A DNA stretch of 6,348 nucleotides from an uncultured Collinsella sp. GTDB taxonomy: Bacteria; Actinomycetota; Coriobacteriia; Coriobacteriales; Coriobacteriaceae. Position 1 is the stretch's first letter. The number at the start of each line of letters is the position of its first letter. The stretch lies in NCBI GenBank assembly GCA_902465265.1, contig CABQMF010000070.1:1-6348 (forward strand). Direction: 5' to 3'. Positions 1 through 4,740 of this stretch are shown piece by piece. The position numbers were made by a program, and so were the translations under genes. A model generated the notes under the pieces. That model did not search any database. It saw only the letters and a list, made by a program, of their open reading frames with translations, and was not told the DNA's origin.

Positions 1-165
1 AATACCGACCGTTCACCCGTAAATCCTTGTTGCTCTTCCAAAAATGTCTTACGTTGTCATTTCGCAATGCCTTCCTTAAGCGGGAAGGTTTCCGGGCAGT
101 CCTGACCATCCATCGACGACCAGTTCCATCCACATGCATCGCGCATCGAGCAGCAAAGGAGCTCT
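1..165. other. Leader region upstream of lacE, no gene seen
   Basis: I see no supportable gene in these bases. A short ATG-initiated frame (27-212) overlaps the start of lacE and has no family resemblance, so I treat it as chance. No convincing -35/-10 pair stands out. TTGTTG (27-32) with TACGTT (50-55) has the right spacing, but the second hexamer is a poor match. No clear catabolite-responsive element was found. The segment probably contains the lacE leader, and the promoter may lie here or upstream of the window. Confidence 0.4.
70..88 (+). other. Small hairpin in the lacE leader
   Basis: CCTTCC (70-75) and GGAAGG (83-88) form a perfect 6-bp stem around a 7-nt loop, about 80 nt before the lacE start codon. 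There is no T-tract after it, so it is not an obvious terminator. PTS sugar genes in Gram-positive bacteria are sometimes controlled by antitermination at leader hairpins, but nothing here shows that this one works that way. A 6-bp stem can arise by chance. Confidence 0.25.
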
Positions 166-1944
166 ATGGACGCCATCGTAAAGATGCTCGAAAAGCATCA
201 ACCGTTCTTTGAGAAGATCTCGAGGAACATCTACCTCCAGGCCATTAAGGACGGATTCCTTGGGTGCATGCCCATCGTCCTCACCTCTTCGATCTTTCTG
301 CTGATCGCCACGCTTCCCGGCGTGGTCGGCATCACGTTGCCCCAGCCGCTCATCGACTGGTGCAACAAGCTGTACAACTTCACCATGGGCGTCATGGGCA
401 TCATGGTTGCCGGCACCACCGCCAAGAACTTTACGGCTTCCATGAACCGTCGCATGCCCGCCGGCAAGGTGCTCAACGACGGCTCCACCATGGTTGCCGC
501 CCAGTGCAGCATGCTGCTGCTCGCAGTCACGCAGTTCACCACCAAGTTCAACGGCTCCGAACTTTCGGTCTTCGATTGCACCAGCATGGGCACGCGCGGT
601 CTGTTCTCGGCCTATATCGCCGCGTTCATTACCGTGTGGGTCTACAAATTCTGCGTCTCGCGCGATCTGACCATTAAGCTGCCCAAGGAGGTCCCGGGCG
701 CCATCGCTCAGAACTTCCGCGACATTATTCCCTTTGGCGGCGCCGTCATCATCTGCGGCATCATCGATGTCATCGTGCGCAACCTCATGGGCGTTCCGTT
801 CTCCGAGCTGCTTATCAAACTGCTCTCCCCGCTCTTTACCGCTGCAGAAACCTATCCTGGCCTTATCCTTATCCAGGCAGCCACCGCGTTCTTCTGGTTC
901 ATCGGCGTCCACGGCCCCTCGATCGTCCAGCCGGGCATCGACCCCATCCGTCTTGCCAACCAGGCCGAGAACCTGCAGGTTCTGCTGGCCGGTGGTCACC
1001 CCGCCCACTCCCTCACCTTTAACATGTCGCTCGTGGGTGAGTTCGGCGGCACCGGCGCCACGTTCATCGTGCCGCTTCTGCTGATTCTCTTTATGAAGTC
1101 CAAGCAGCTCAAGGCCGTCGGTAAGGCCTCGATTGTTCCTGTTGCCTTCGCCGTCAACGAACCGCTGCTCTTTGGCGCGCCGATGATCCTTAACCCCTAC
1201 ATGCTCATCCCCTTTGTTGCCGCTGGTTGCGTCAACGTGAGTGTAGCCAAGTTCTTTATCGATAACGTGGGCATGAACGGCTTCTCCTTCGTGGTGCCTT
1301 GGGCTACCCCTGCCCCCATCGGCATCTTCATCACCACGAACTTCCAGCTTATTGCCCTGGTATTTGTCGCGATCATCATCTTGCTGGACGCCATCATCTA
1401 CCTACCGTTCTTGAAGGCGTACGATAAGCTGCTCTGCGACCAGGAGGCCGAGCGCGTCGCCGAGCTGGGTCTCGAGTCCGATGGTGCCGCTGCCATCGCC
1501 GCCAACGCCCCTGCGCCCGCTGTCGAGCAGGCTACCGCTTCCGTCGAGACGACTGTTGCCGCCGCCGACAGCAAGCCTGTCGCCGATCAGCCCGAGTCCG
1601 CTGCCGATGCATCCGCCAGGAAGGATGTCGATGGCCTGAAGGTCCTCGTCCTGTGCGCCGGCGCCGGCACCTCTGCCATGCTCGCCAACGCCATCAAGGA
1701 AGGTGCCGCACAGACCGGAGAGAACATCGCTTCCTCCGCAGGTGCCTATGGCCAGCACACTGCCATCATGGATCAGTACGACGTCATCGTGCTCGCCCCG
1801 CAGGTTCGTAGCTACTACAACGACATGAAGGCCGACACCGATCGTCTGGGCATTAAGCTGCTCGCTCCCCGCGGTAAGGAATATATCGACCTTACTCGCG
1901 ACCCCGCTGGCGCCATCAAGTGGCTCCGCGAGAACCTCGACTAG
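166..1944 (+). CDS. lacE: PTS lactose-specific EIICB permease (LacE)
   Basis: This is a membrane sugar transporter of the lactose/cellobiose PTS family. It imports lactose and phosphorylates it at the galactose 6-position, taking phosphate from EIIA (LacF). The 592-aa protein opens like lactococcal LacE (PFFEKISRNIYL near residue 13). Roughly ten hydrophobic segments fill residues 30-420 (EIIC). His249 (GVHG) and Glu332 (NEP) match the conserved substrate-site His and Glu of this EIIC family. An Ala/Pro/Val-rich linker spans about residues 426-490. The EIIB domain follows (about 490-592), with phosphoryl-carrying Cys497 in VLVLCAGAGTS. The single-chain EIIC-EIIB layout is typical of lactose rather than cellobiose permeases and fits the usual length near 570, the excess being linker. 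The ATG at 166 is preceded by AAAGGAG (155-161). lacG follows 75 nt later on the same strand. No lacF is visible. The lactose assignment rests on this architecture and on the adjoining lacG. Confidence 0.88.
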   Translation: MDAIVKMLEKHQPFFEKISRNIYLQAIKDGFLGCMPIVLTSSIFLLIATLPGVVGITLPQPLIDWCNKLYNFTMGVMGIMVAGTTAKNFTASMNRRMPAGKVLNDGSTMVAAQCSMLLLAVTQFTTKFNGSELSVFDCTSMGTRGLFSAYIAAFITVWVYKFCVSRDLTIKLPKEVPGAIAQNFRDIIPFGGAVIICGIIDVIVRNLMGVPFSELLIKLLSPLFTAAETYPGLILIQAATAFFWFIGVHGPSIVQPGIDPIRLANQAENLQVLLAGGHPAHSLTFNMSLVGEFGGTGATFIVPLLLILFMKSKQLKAVGKASIVPVAFAVNEPLLFGAPMILNPYMLIPFVAAGCVNVSVAKFFIDNVGMNGFSFVVPWATPAPIGIFITTNFQLIALVFVAIIILLDAIIYLPFLKAYDKLLCDQEAERVAELGLESDGAAAIAANAPAPAVEQATASVETTVAAADSKPVADQPESAADASARKDVDGLKVLVLCAGAGTSAMLANAIKEGAAQTGENIASSAGAYGQHTAIMDQYDVIVLAPQVRSYYNDMKADTDRLGIKLLAPRGKEYIDLTRDPAGAIKWLRENLD

Positions 1945-1958
1945 TTCCTCCCTCTATT

Positions 1959-1985
1959 GGTGCCCGGATCCCCAGTTCGGGCACC
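1959..1985 (+). other. Intercistronic hairpin between lacE and lacG
   Basis: GGTGCCCG (1959-1966) and CGGGCACC (1978-1985) form a perfect 8-bp GC-rich stem, which can extend by a G-T and an A-T pair. It begins 14 nt after the lacE stop and ends 34 nt before the lacG start. Only a weak pyrimidine stretch (TCTCCCTATT) follows, so it is probably at most a partial terminator. It could also be a 3' stabiliser of the lacE message that tunes the LacE to LacG ratio. The structure is seen in the sequence; the function is inferred. Confidence 0.6.
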
Positions 1986-2005
1986 TCTCCCTATTCATAT
2001 CCCAC

Positions 2006-2013
2006 AGAAAGGA
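2006..2013 (+). promoter_or_regulatory. Ribosome binding site that fixes the lacG start
   Basis: AGAAAGGA lies 6 nt before the ATG at 2020. An in-frame TTG at 1957 would add 21 residues, but those codons run through the intercistronic hairpin and match nothing in the family. The ATG at 2020 gives an N-terminus that begins a few residues before the conserved FGGATAAYQ motif, as in LacG proteins. Confidence 0.8.
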
Positions 2014-2019
2014 TGCCTC

Positions 2020-3441
2020 ATGAACAACCCCATGCAGTTCCCCGACGGCTTTGTGTTTGGCGGCGCCACCGCCGCTTACCAGGTTGAGGGCGAGACCCGC
2101 ACGCACGGCAAGGGCAAAGTGCCCTGGGACGATTTCCTGGCTGCTCAGGGTCGCTTCTCCCCCGACCCCGCAAGCGATTTCTACAACAAGTATCCGGTCG
2201 ATATCAACCTGTGCCAGCGCTTCGGCATCAACGGCATTCGCGTCTCCATCGCTTGGAGCCGTATCTTCCCCAGTGGCACCGGCGAGGTTAACCCCGAGGG
2301 CGTCGCTTTCTATCACGAGCTTTTTGCCACCTGCAACAAAGCTGGCGTTATTCCCTATGTCACGCTCGATCACTTTGACACGCCCGAGGCCTTCTACCAG
2401 GACGGCGGCGAGGGCTTCCTTACGCGCACGACCATCGATGCCTTTGTCGAGTACGCCAAGTTCTGCTTTGCCGAGTTCACCGAGGTCAAGCACTGGTTTA
2501 CCTTTAACGAGATTCCCGCGACCGCCGAGGGCAGCTTTATCGTTGGCAACTGGCCGCACGGCGAGAAGTATCGCCTGGACAAGGCCTTCCAGCTCATGCA
2601 CAACATGATGGTGGCCCACGCCAAGGCTGTCGTCGCCTTCCATGAGGGCGGCTTTGAGGGCGAGATCGGCATTGTCCAGAACCTGGAGCCCAAGTATCCC
2701 CTCGACCCCAACAACGCCGCCGACTGCGAGGCAGCTCGCATGGCCGACGTCATCAACAACCGCTGGGTACTCGACGCCACCTTCCGCGGCCACTATGCAG
2801 CCGACACCATGGAAGCTGCGACCAAGCTGGCCCATATCGCCGGCGGCGAGCTCGACGTCCGCGACGAGGACGTCGCCGCGCTGACCGCCGCGCTCCCCTA
2901 CAACGATTGCCTGGGCGTCAACACCTATAAGTGCCAGTTCCTGCGTGCCGCCGAGGGCGAAAACGACATCAACCACAATGGCACCGGCGACAAGGGCTCC
3001 TCGCGCTGGTTCCTCAAGGGCGTGGGCGAGTCATGCGTGCGCGAAGGCGTACCCACCACCGATTGGGACTGGATCATCTATCCCGAGGGCCTCTACGACC
3101 TGCTGCTCCGCATTAAGAACGATTACCCCAACTATAAGAAGATCTACATCACCGAGAACGGCATGGGCTATAAGGACGACTTTGAGGACGGCTTTATCGA
3201 TGACGCCCCTCGTATCGACTACATGCGCCAGCATCTCGCGTGGATCCTCAAGGCGATCGACGGCGGCGTAAACGTCGACGGTTACTTTGTGTGGTCGCTG
3301 CAGGACCAGTTCTCCTGGACCAACGGCTATAACAAGCGCTATGGCCTGTTCTACATCGACTTCGAGACTCAGGCTCGCTATCCCAAGGCGAGTGCGTACT
3401 GGTACAAGAACGTCGCGGAGACCGGCCTGCTCATGGCCTAA
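2020..3441 (+). CDS. lacG: 6-phospho-beta-galactosidase, GH1 (LacG)
   Basis: This cytoplasmic retaining glycosidase hydrolyses lactose-6-phosphate to galactose-6-phosphate and glucose (EC 3.2.1.85). The product is 473 aa, against 468 for lactococcal LacG as I recall it. It has GH1 landmarks throughout: FGGATAAYQVEG near the N-terminus, SIAWSRIFP, DHFDTPEA, the acid/base Glu164 in TFNEIP, and the nucleophile Glu379 in YITENG. The C-terminal FSWTNGYNKRYG motif supplies Ser432, Lys439 and Tyr441, spaced like the phosphate-binding Ser428, Lys435 and Tyr437 of lactococcal LacG. Trp433 directly follows that Ser. LacG enzymes have Trp here, whereas 6-phospho-beta-glucosidases usually have Ala or Met, which argues for the galactosidase. 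Long stretches such as TDWDWIIYPEGLYD and DYPNYKKIYITENG also read like LacG. There is no signal peptide or membrane segment. It is co-directional with lacE and followed by a strong terminator, so the two are probably one transcript. Substrate preference still needs an assay. Confidence 0.93.
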   Translation: MNNPMQFPDGFVFGGATAAYQVEGETRTHGKGKVPWDDFLAAQGRFSPDPASDFYNKYPVDINLCQRFGINGIRVSIAWSRIFPSGTGEVNPEGVAFYHELFATCNKAGVIPYVTLDHFDTPEAFYQDGGEGFLTRTTIDAFVEYAKFCFAEFTEVKHWFTFNEIPATAEGSFIVGNWPHGEKYRLDKAFQLMHNMMVAHAKAVVAFHEGGFEGEIGIVQNLEPKYPLDPNNAADCEAARMADVINNRWVLDATFRGHYAADTMEAATKLAHIAGGELDVRDEDVAALTAALPYNDCLGVNTYKCQFLRAAEGENDINHNGTGDKGSSRWFLKGVGESCVREGVPTTDWDWIIYPEGLYDLLLRIKNDYPNYKKIYITENGMGYKDDFEDGFIDDAPRIDYMRQHLAWILKAIDGGVNVDGYFVWSLQDQFSWTNGYNKRYGLFYIDFETQARYPKASAYWYKNVAETGLLMA

Positions 3442-3463
3442 CTTTTGCCGTATACCCCCTGTC

Positions 3464-3507
3464 GGCCGCATGCGAATCCCTCCACGGGTTCGCATGCGGC
3501 CTTTTTT
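3464..3507 (+). terminator. Intrinsic terminator of the lacE-lacG unit
   Basis: A perfect 13-bp stem, GGCCGCATGCGAA (3464-3476) with TTCGCATGCGGCC (3489-3501), is followed at once by six T (3502-3507) and then GTTTT. CCC (3478-3480) and GGG (3486-3488) can extend the stem inward. It starts 22 nt after the lacG stop. This is a textbook Rho-independent terminator and marks the end of the lactose unit. Confidence 0.95.
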
Positions 3508-3530
3508 GTTTTGGCTCGGCCCGAGCAGGC

Positions 3531-3597
3531 CGTTCGTCTCGATTTGTAACATCTAGCAGGGATTTTCGGTCTTACCTGTTACAGATCAAGACAAACG
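3531..3597. repeat. Palindromic unit 1 of the array
   Basis: The left core arm TCTCGATTTGTAACA (3537-3551) pairs with TGTTACAGATCAAGA (3577-3591). The match continues outward with CGTTCG (3531-3536) against CAAACG (3592-3597), giving about 21 bp with three imperfect positions. One core change is a G-U wobble if the + strand is transcribed; the other is a C-A mismatch. This is the only unit in which both outer flanks extend the palindrome, so it may be nearest to the complete element. Confidence 0.85.
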
Positions 3598-3616
3598 AGC
3601 GGCCCGAACTTGAAGA

Positions 3617-3671
3617 TCTCGATCTGTAACACGTAACCGAGTATTCCGGCCCTACCTGTTACAGATCGAGA
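3617..3671. repeat. Palindromic unit 2 of the array (perfect arms)
   Basis: TCTCGATCTGTAACA (3617-3631) and TGTTACAGATCGAGA (3657-3671) are perfect 15-bp inverted repeats around a 25-nt centre. After a short mismatch next to the arms, GTA (3633-3635) can pair with TAC (3653-3655) and lengthen the hairpin. This copy best represents the consensus. Confidence 0.9.
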
Positions 3672-3696
3672 CAAAAGGGTAGCCCGAAGCAGAATA

Positions 3697-3751
3697 TCTC
3701 GATCTGTAACATCTAACCCGGTTTTCTACTCCCAACTGTTGCAGATTGAGA
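3697..3751. repeat. Palindromic unit 3 of the array
   Basis: The left arm TCTCGATCTGTAACA (3697-3711) is identical to unit 2. The right arm TGTTGCAGATTGAGA (3737-3751) has two changes, and both still pair as G-U wobbles in a + strand RNA. This copy lies closest to the toxin-antitoxin operon; its right arm ends 35 nt before the proposed -10 element. Confidence 0.85.
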
Positions 3752-3786
3752 TAATTCGACGACGCCGACGTTTTAATATACCGTGG

Positions 3787-3792
3787 TACAAT
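3787..3792 (+). promoter_or_regulatory. Probable -10 element and operator region of the toxin-antitoxin operon
   Basis: TACAAT (3787-3792) matches the -10 consensus at five of six bases and lies 26 nt before the antitoxin start. No good -35 hexamer is seen at 16-18 nt. TTGAGA (3746-3751), inside the right arm of repeat unit 3, is a good -35 by sequence but too far away. Small palindromes overlap the site: ACAATTGT (3788-3795) and TACC-GT-GGTA (3779-3788). Phd/YefM antitoxins commonly repress their own promoter through such palindromes, so autoregulation is plausible but inferred. Confidence 0.45.
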
Positions 3793-3805
3793 TGTGTCCC
3801 AACGC

Positions 3806-3813
3806 AAAGGAGG
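3806..3813 (+). promoter_or_regulatory. Strong ribosome binding site that fixes the antitoxin start
   Basis: AAAGGAGG is a near-perfect Shine-Dalgarno sequence 5 nt before the ATG at 3819. It rules out the in-frame GTG at 3783, which would add 12 residues, lies upstream of the proposed -10 and would place the binding site inside the gene. Confidence 0.88.
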
Positions 3814-3818
3814 TACCC

Positions 3819-4085
3819 ATGTCAGCTTGTGTGCCCGTCCGAGATATGAAGGACACTGCTGCATTCACCACGCTTGTTGAGTCTGAGCGCGACGTCACCG
3901 TAACTAAGAACGGCTACGAGGCCATGCACTGCATCAGCAGCGACCAGTATCGCCTCATGCAAGAAGAAATCGCAAAGGCAAAACTGCTGTCTCGTATGAT
4001 GTTGGCAGAAGACGAAATATCGCAAGGCGACTACAGCGACTACGAATCCTTCGCGGCTTCGATACGAGACAAATATGATCTATAA
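3819..4085 (+). CDS. Type II antitoxin, Phd/YefM family
   Basis: This 88-aa protein is the likely neutralising partner of the overlapping downstream toxin and probably represses the operon. The N-terminal part has the Phd/YefM pattern: a short beta start (VPVRDMKD, residues 5-12), a helix, then VTVTKNGYEAMHCIS (residues 26-40), equivalent to the family's 'ITKNGRPVAVLVS' strand pair, followed by a Tyr-containing helix (SDQYRLMQEE). This half would form the DNA-binding dimer. The rest (residues about 55-88) is acidic and Tyr-rich, as expected for a flexible toxin-wrapping tail. The start is set by a strong ribosome binding site. The stop overlaps the toxin start by 11 nt, so synthesis of the pair is probably coupled. 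The family call is by pattern, and I do not recognise the exact subfamily. Confidence 0.85.
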   Translation: MSACVPVRDMKDTAAFTTLVESERDVTVTKNGYEAMHCISSDQYRLMQEEIAKAKLLSRMMLAEDEISQGDYSDYESFAASIRDKYDL

Positions 4086-4380
4086 CGTCGTAATCCTCAA
4101 AAGCGCGCGATATGAGTACGAGAGTATTGTCGGATACCTTGCTCAAATCCTTAAGAATCCGCGTGCAGCAGGCAATTTTGTCGCTGAGTTTGAATATCAG
4201 CTTGACCTGCTTCGCGAGCAGCCGCTTTTACGTCCCCTCTCGCACATGCAAGAGCTGGCGGCACGTAATTATCGGTCGTTTCCCGTCAACAACTACGTGT
4301 GTCTATACAAGTTTGAGCACGAAACAATCTATATCGCCCACATCTTTCATCAGTCACAGGACTACGCCCGCCTGGTCTAG
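4075..4380 (+). CDS. Type II toxin, RelE/ParE superfamily
   Basis: This 101-aa protein has the RelE/ParE fold pattern. It starts with a beta strand (YNVVILKSA), followed by two helices (residues about 13-50) with the usual 'YLAQILKNPRAAGNFVAEF' type of sequence. The C-terminal strands are YRSFPVNNYVCLYKF and ETIYIAHIFHQSQDYARL. Arg67, Tyr74, Tyr78 and His92 occupy positions where members often carry functional residues. RelE-like members cut mRNA on the ribosome and ParE-like members poison DNA gyrase; the sequence alone does not decide between them. Length is normal (90-105 aa) and there is no sign of truncation. The ATG at 4075 lies inside the last codons of the antitoxin gene in another frame and has only a weak ribosome binding site, which favours translational coupling. 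Sampled GC here is near 50%, lower than in lacG. Confidence 0.87.
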   Translation: MIYNVVILKSARYEYESIVGYLAQILKNPRAAGNFVAEFEYQLDLLREQPLLRPLSHMQELAARNYRSFPVNNYVCLYKFEHETIYIAHIFHQSQDYARLV

Positions 4381-4398
4381 CCCACAAGCTGAATATTT

Positions 4399-4441
4399 GT
4401 TTTGAATCAATGCGTTGAGAAGGCGCACCTTGATCAAAAAC
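4399..4441 (+). other. Imperfect hairpin after the toxin gene
   Basis: GTTTTGAATCAA (4399-4410) pairs with TTGATCAAAAAC (4430-4441) with two mismatches. TGCG (4411-4414) then pairs with CGCA (4424-4427), leaving a 9-nt loop and a 2-nt bulge. It lies 18 nt after the toxin stop, where a terminator would be expected, but only TCTTTG follows, so termination would be weak. Alternatives are a stabilising 3' structure or chance. Confidence 0.4.
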
Positions 4442-4518
4442 TCTTTGATGCATGCACCACGAGCAAATCGAGTTCTATCTTCACGGGATTTGACAAGGGC
4501 GAGCCAACGTCCCGCTCG

Positions 4519-4576
4519 GACCCAAAGGAAGCAGAGTCATTTGCATCGTCGACCTAGCGGAGATGACCTTTGGGTC
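4519..4576. repeat. Perfect 10-bp inverted repeat in the gap
   Basis: GACCCAAAGG (4519-4528) and CCTTTGGGTC (4567-4576) are perfect inverted copies separated by 38 nt. TCAT (4537-4540) and ATGA (4563-4566) can extend the pairing after a bulge. No transposase, target duplication or terminator features accompany it. A 10-bp match at this distance may occur by chance in a window of this size, so the function is unknown. Confidence 0.45.
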
Positions 4577-4665
4577 ACATAGATGGAAGGCAGTTTGTCG
4601 GTGACTCGGAGAGCGCCAATGCGATCTCACGACGGTTGCGCTCATTGTCTCAATTAGATACTCAA

Positions 4666-4705
4666 CGAAATACGGCCCCGCAGCTCAATAAGCTGCGGGG
4701 CCGTA
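4666..4705 (-). terminator. Intrinsic terminator of the right-hand EIICB gene
   Basis: TACGGCCCCGCAGCT (4671-4685) and AGCTGCGGGGCCGTA (4691-4705) form a perfect 15-bp stem with a 5-nt loop. On the - strand it lies 35 nt after the stop of the EIICB gene and is followed by TTTCGTTG, a short T-rich tail. No T-run follows on the + strand, so it mainly serves the - strand gene. It also insulates that gene from the convergent toxin-antitoxin operon. Confidence 0.88.
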
Positions 4706-4740
4706 CCATACACCGACGAATCAACGACGAAGTGCATCCA

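Larger units (their letters stand above)
3518..3752. repeat. Tandem array of three 80-bp palindromic repeats
   Basis: Three copies of an imperfect palindrome are spaced exactly 80 bp apart: left arms start at 3537, 3617 and 3697, right arms at 3577, 3657 and 3737. The consensus is TCTCGATCTGTAACA, a 25-nt centre, then TGTTACAGATCGAGA. The 25-nt linkers between units each contain GCCCGA (3519-3524, 3602-3607, 3682-3687). The array fills the gap between the lacG terminator and the toxin-antitoxin promoter. No protein family explains it, and the copies are diverged enough that this is not a recent duplication. It resembles REP/BIME-type intergenic palindromes in form. I suspect a dispersed family in the host genome, but copies elsewhere cannot be seen from here. 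Confidence 0.9.
4381..4670. other. Intergenic stretch without a convincing gene
   Basis: No recognisable protein is encoded between the toxin stop and the terminator of the right-hand PTS gene. Two short open frames exist: 4393-4557 on + (about 54 codons, no ATG, a possible TTG at 4402) and 4481-4645 on - (54 aa from an ATG). Neither has a good ribosome binding site or a family resemblance. They could be remnants of a decayed gene or chance. The stretch also carries the two inverted repeats listed separately. Confidence 0.5.

Noticed and set aside
76..1008. Long open frame on the - strand, 310 aa
   Set aside because: It lies antisense to lacE, is low in hydrophobic patterning, rich in Gly, Asp, His and Arg, and has no family resemblance. 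It is a by-product of GC-rich codon use.
1957..2019. Upstream TTG start that would lengthen LacG by 21 residues
   Set aside because: It starts just before and runs through the intercistronic hairpin, and the ATG at 2020 has a proper ribosome binding site and a family-like N-terminus.
1954..2976. Long open frame on the - strand, 340 aa
   Set aside because: It is fully explained as the antisense shadow of lacG, whose own frame has clear GH1 motifs throughout.
3031..3552. Open frame on the - strand, 173 aa, beginning in the first palindrome
   Set aside because: It overlaps lacG in antisense and crosses the lacG terminator. No ribosome binding site or recognisable domain.
3536..3752. Possible CRISPR array, from six similar 15-nt arms
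   Set aside because: The arms alternate in orientation, spacings alternate between 25 and 25 nt around palindromes in an 80-bp unit, the copies are degenerate, and no cas gene is present. Tandem palindromes explain it better.
3783..3818. Upstream GTG start for the antitoxin
   Set aside because: It lies upstream of the likely -10 element, and the strong AAAGGAGG is placed for the ATG at 3819.
4519..4576. Inverted repeat as ends of a miniature mobile element
   Set aside because: At 58 bp with 10-bp arms, no flanking target duplication and no second copy in the window, there is no support for mobility. It is kept only as an unexplained inverted repeat.
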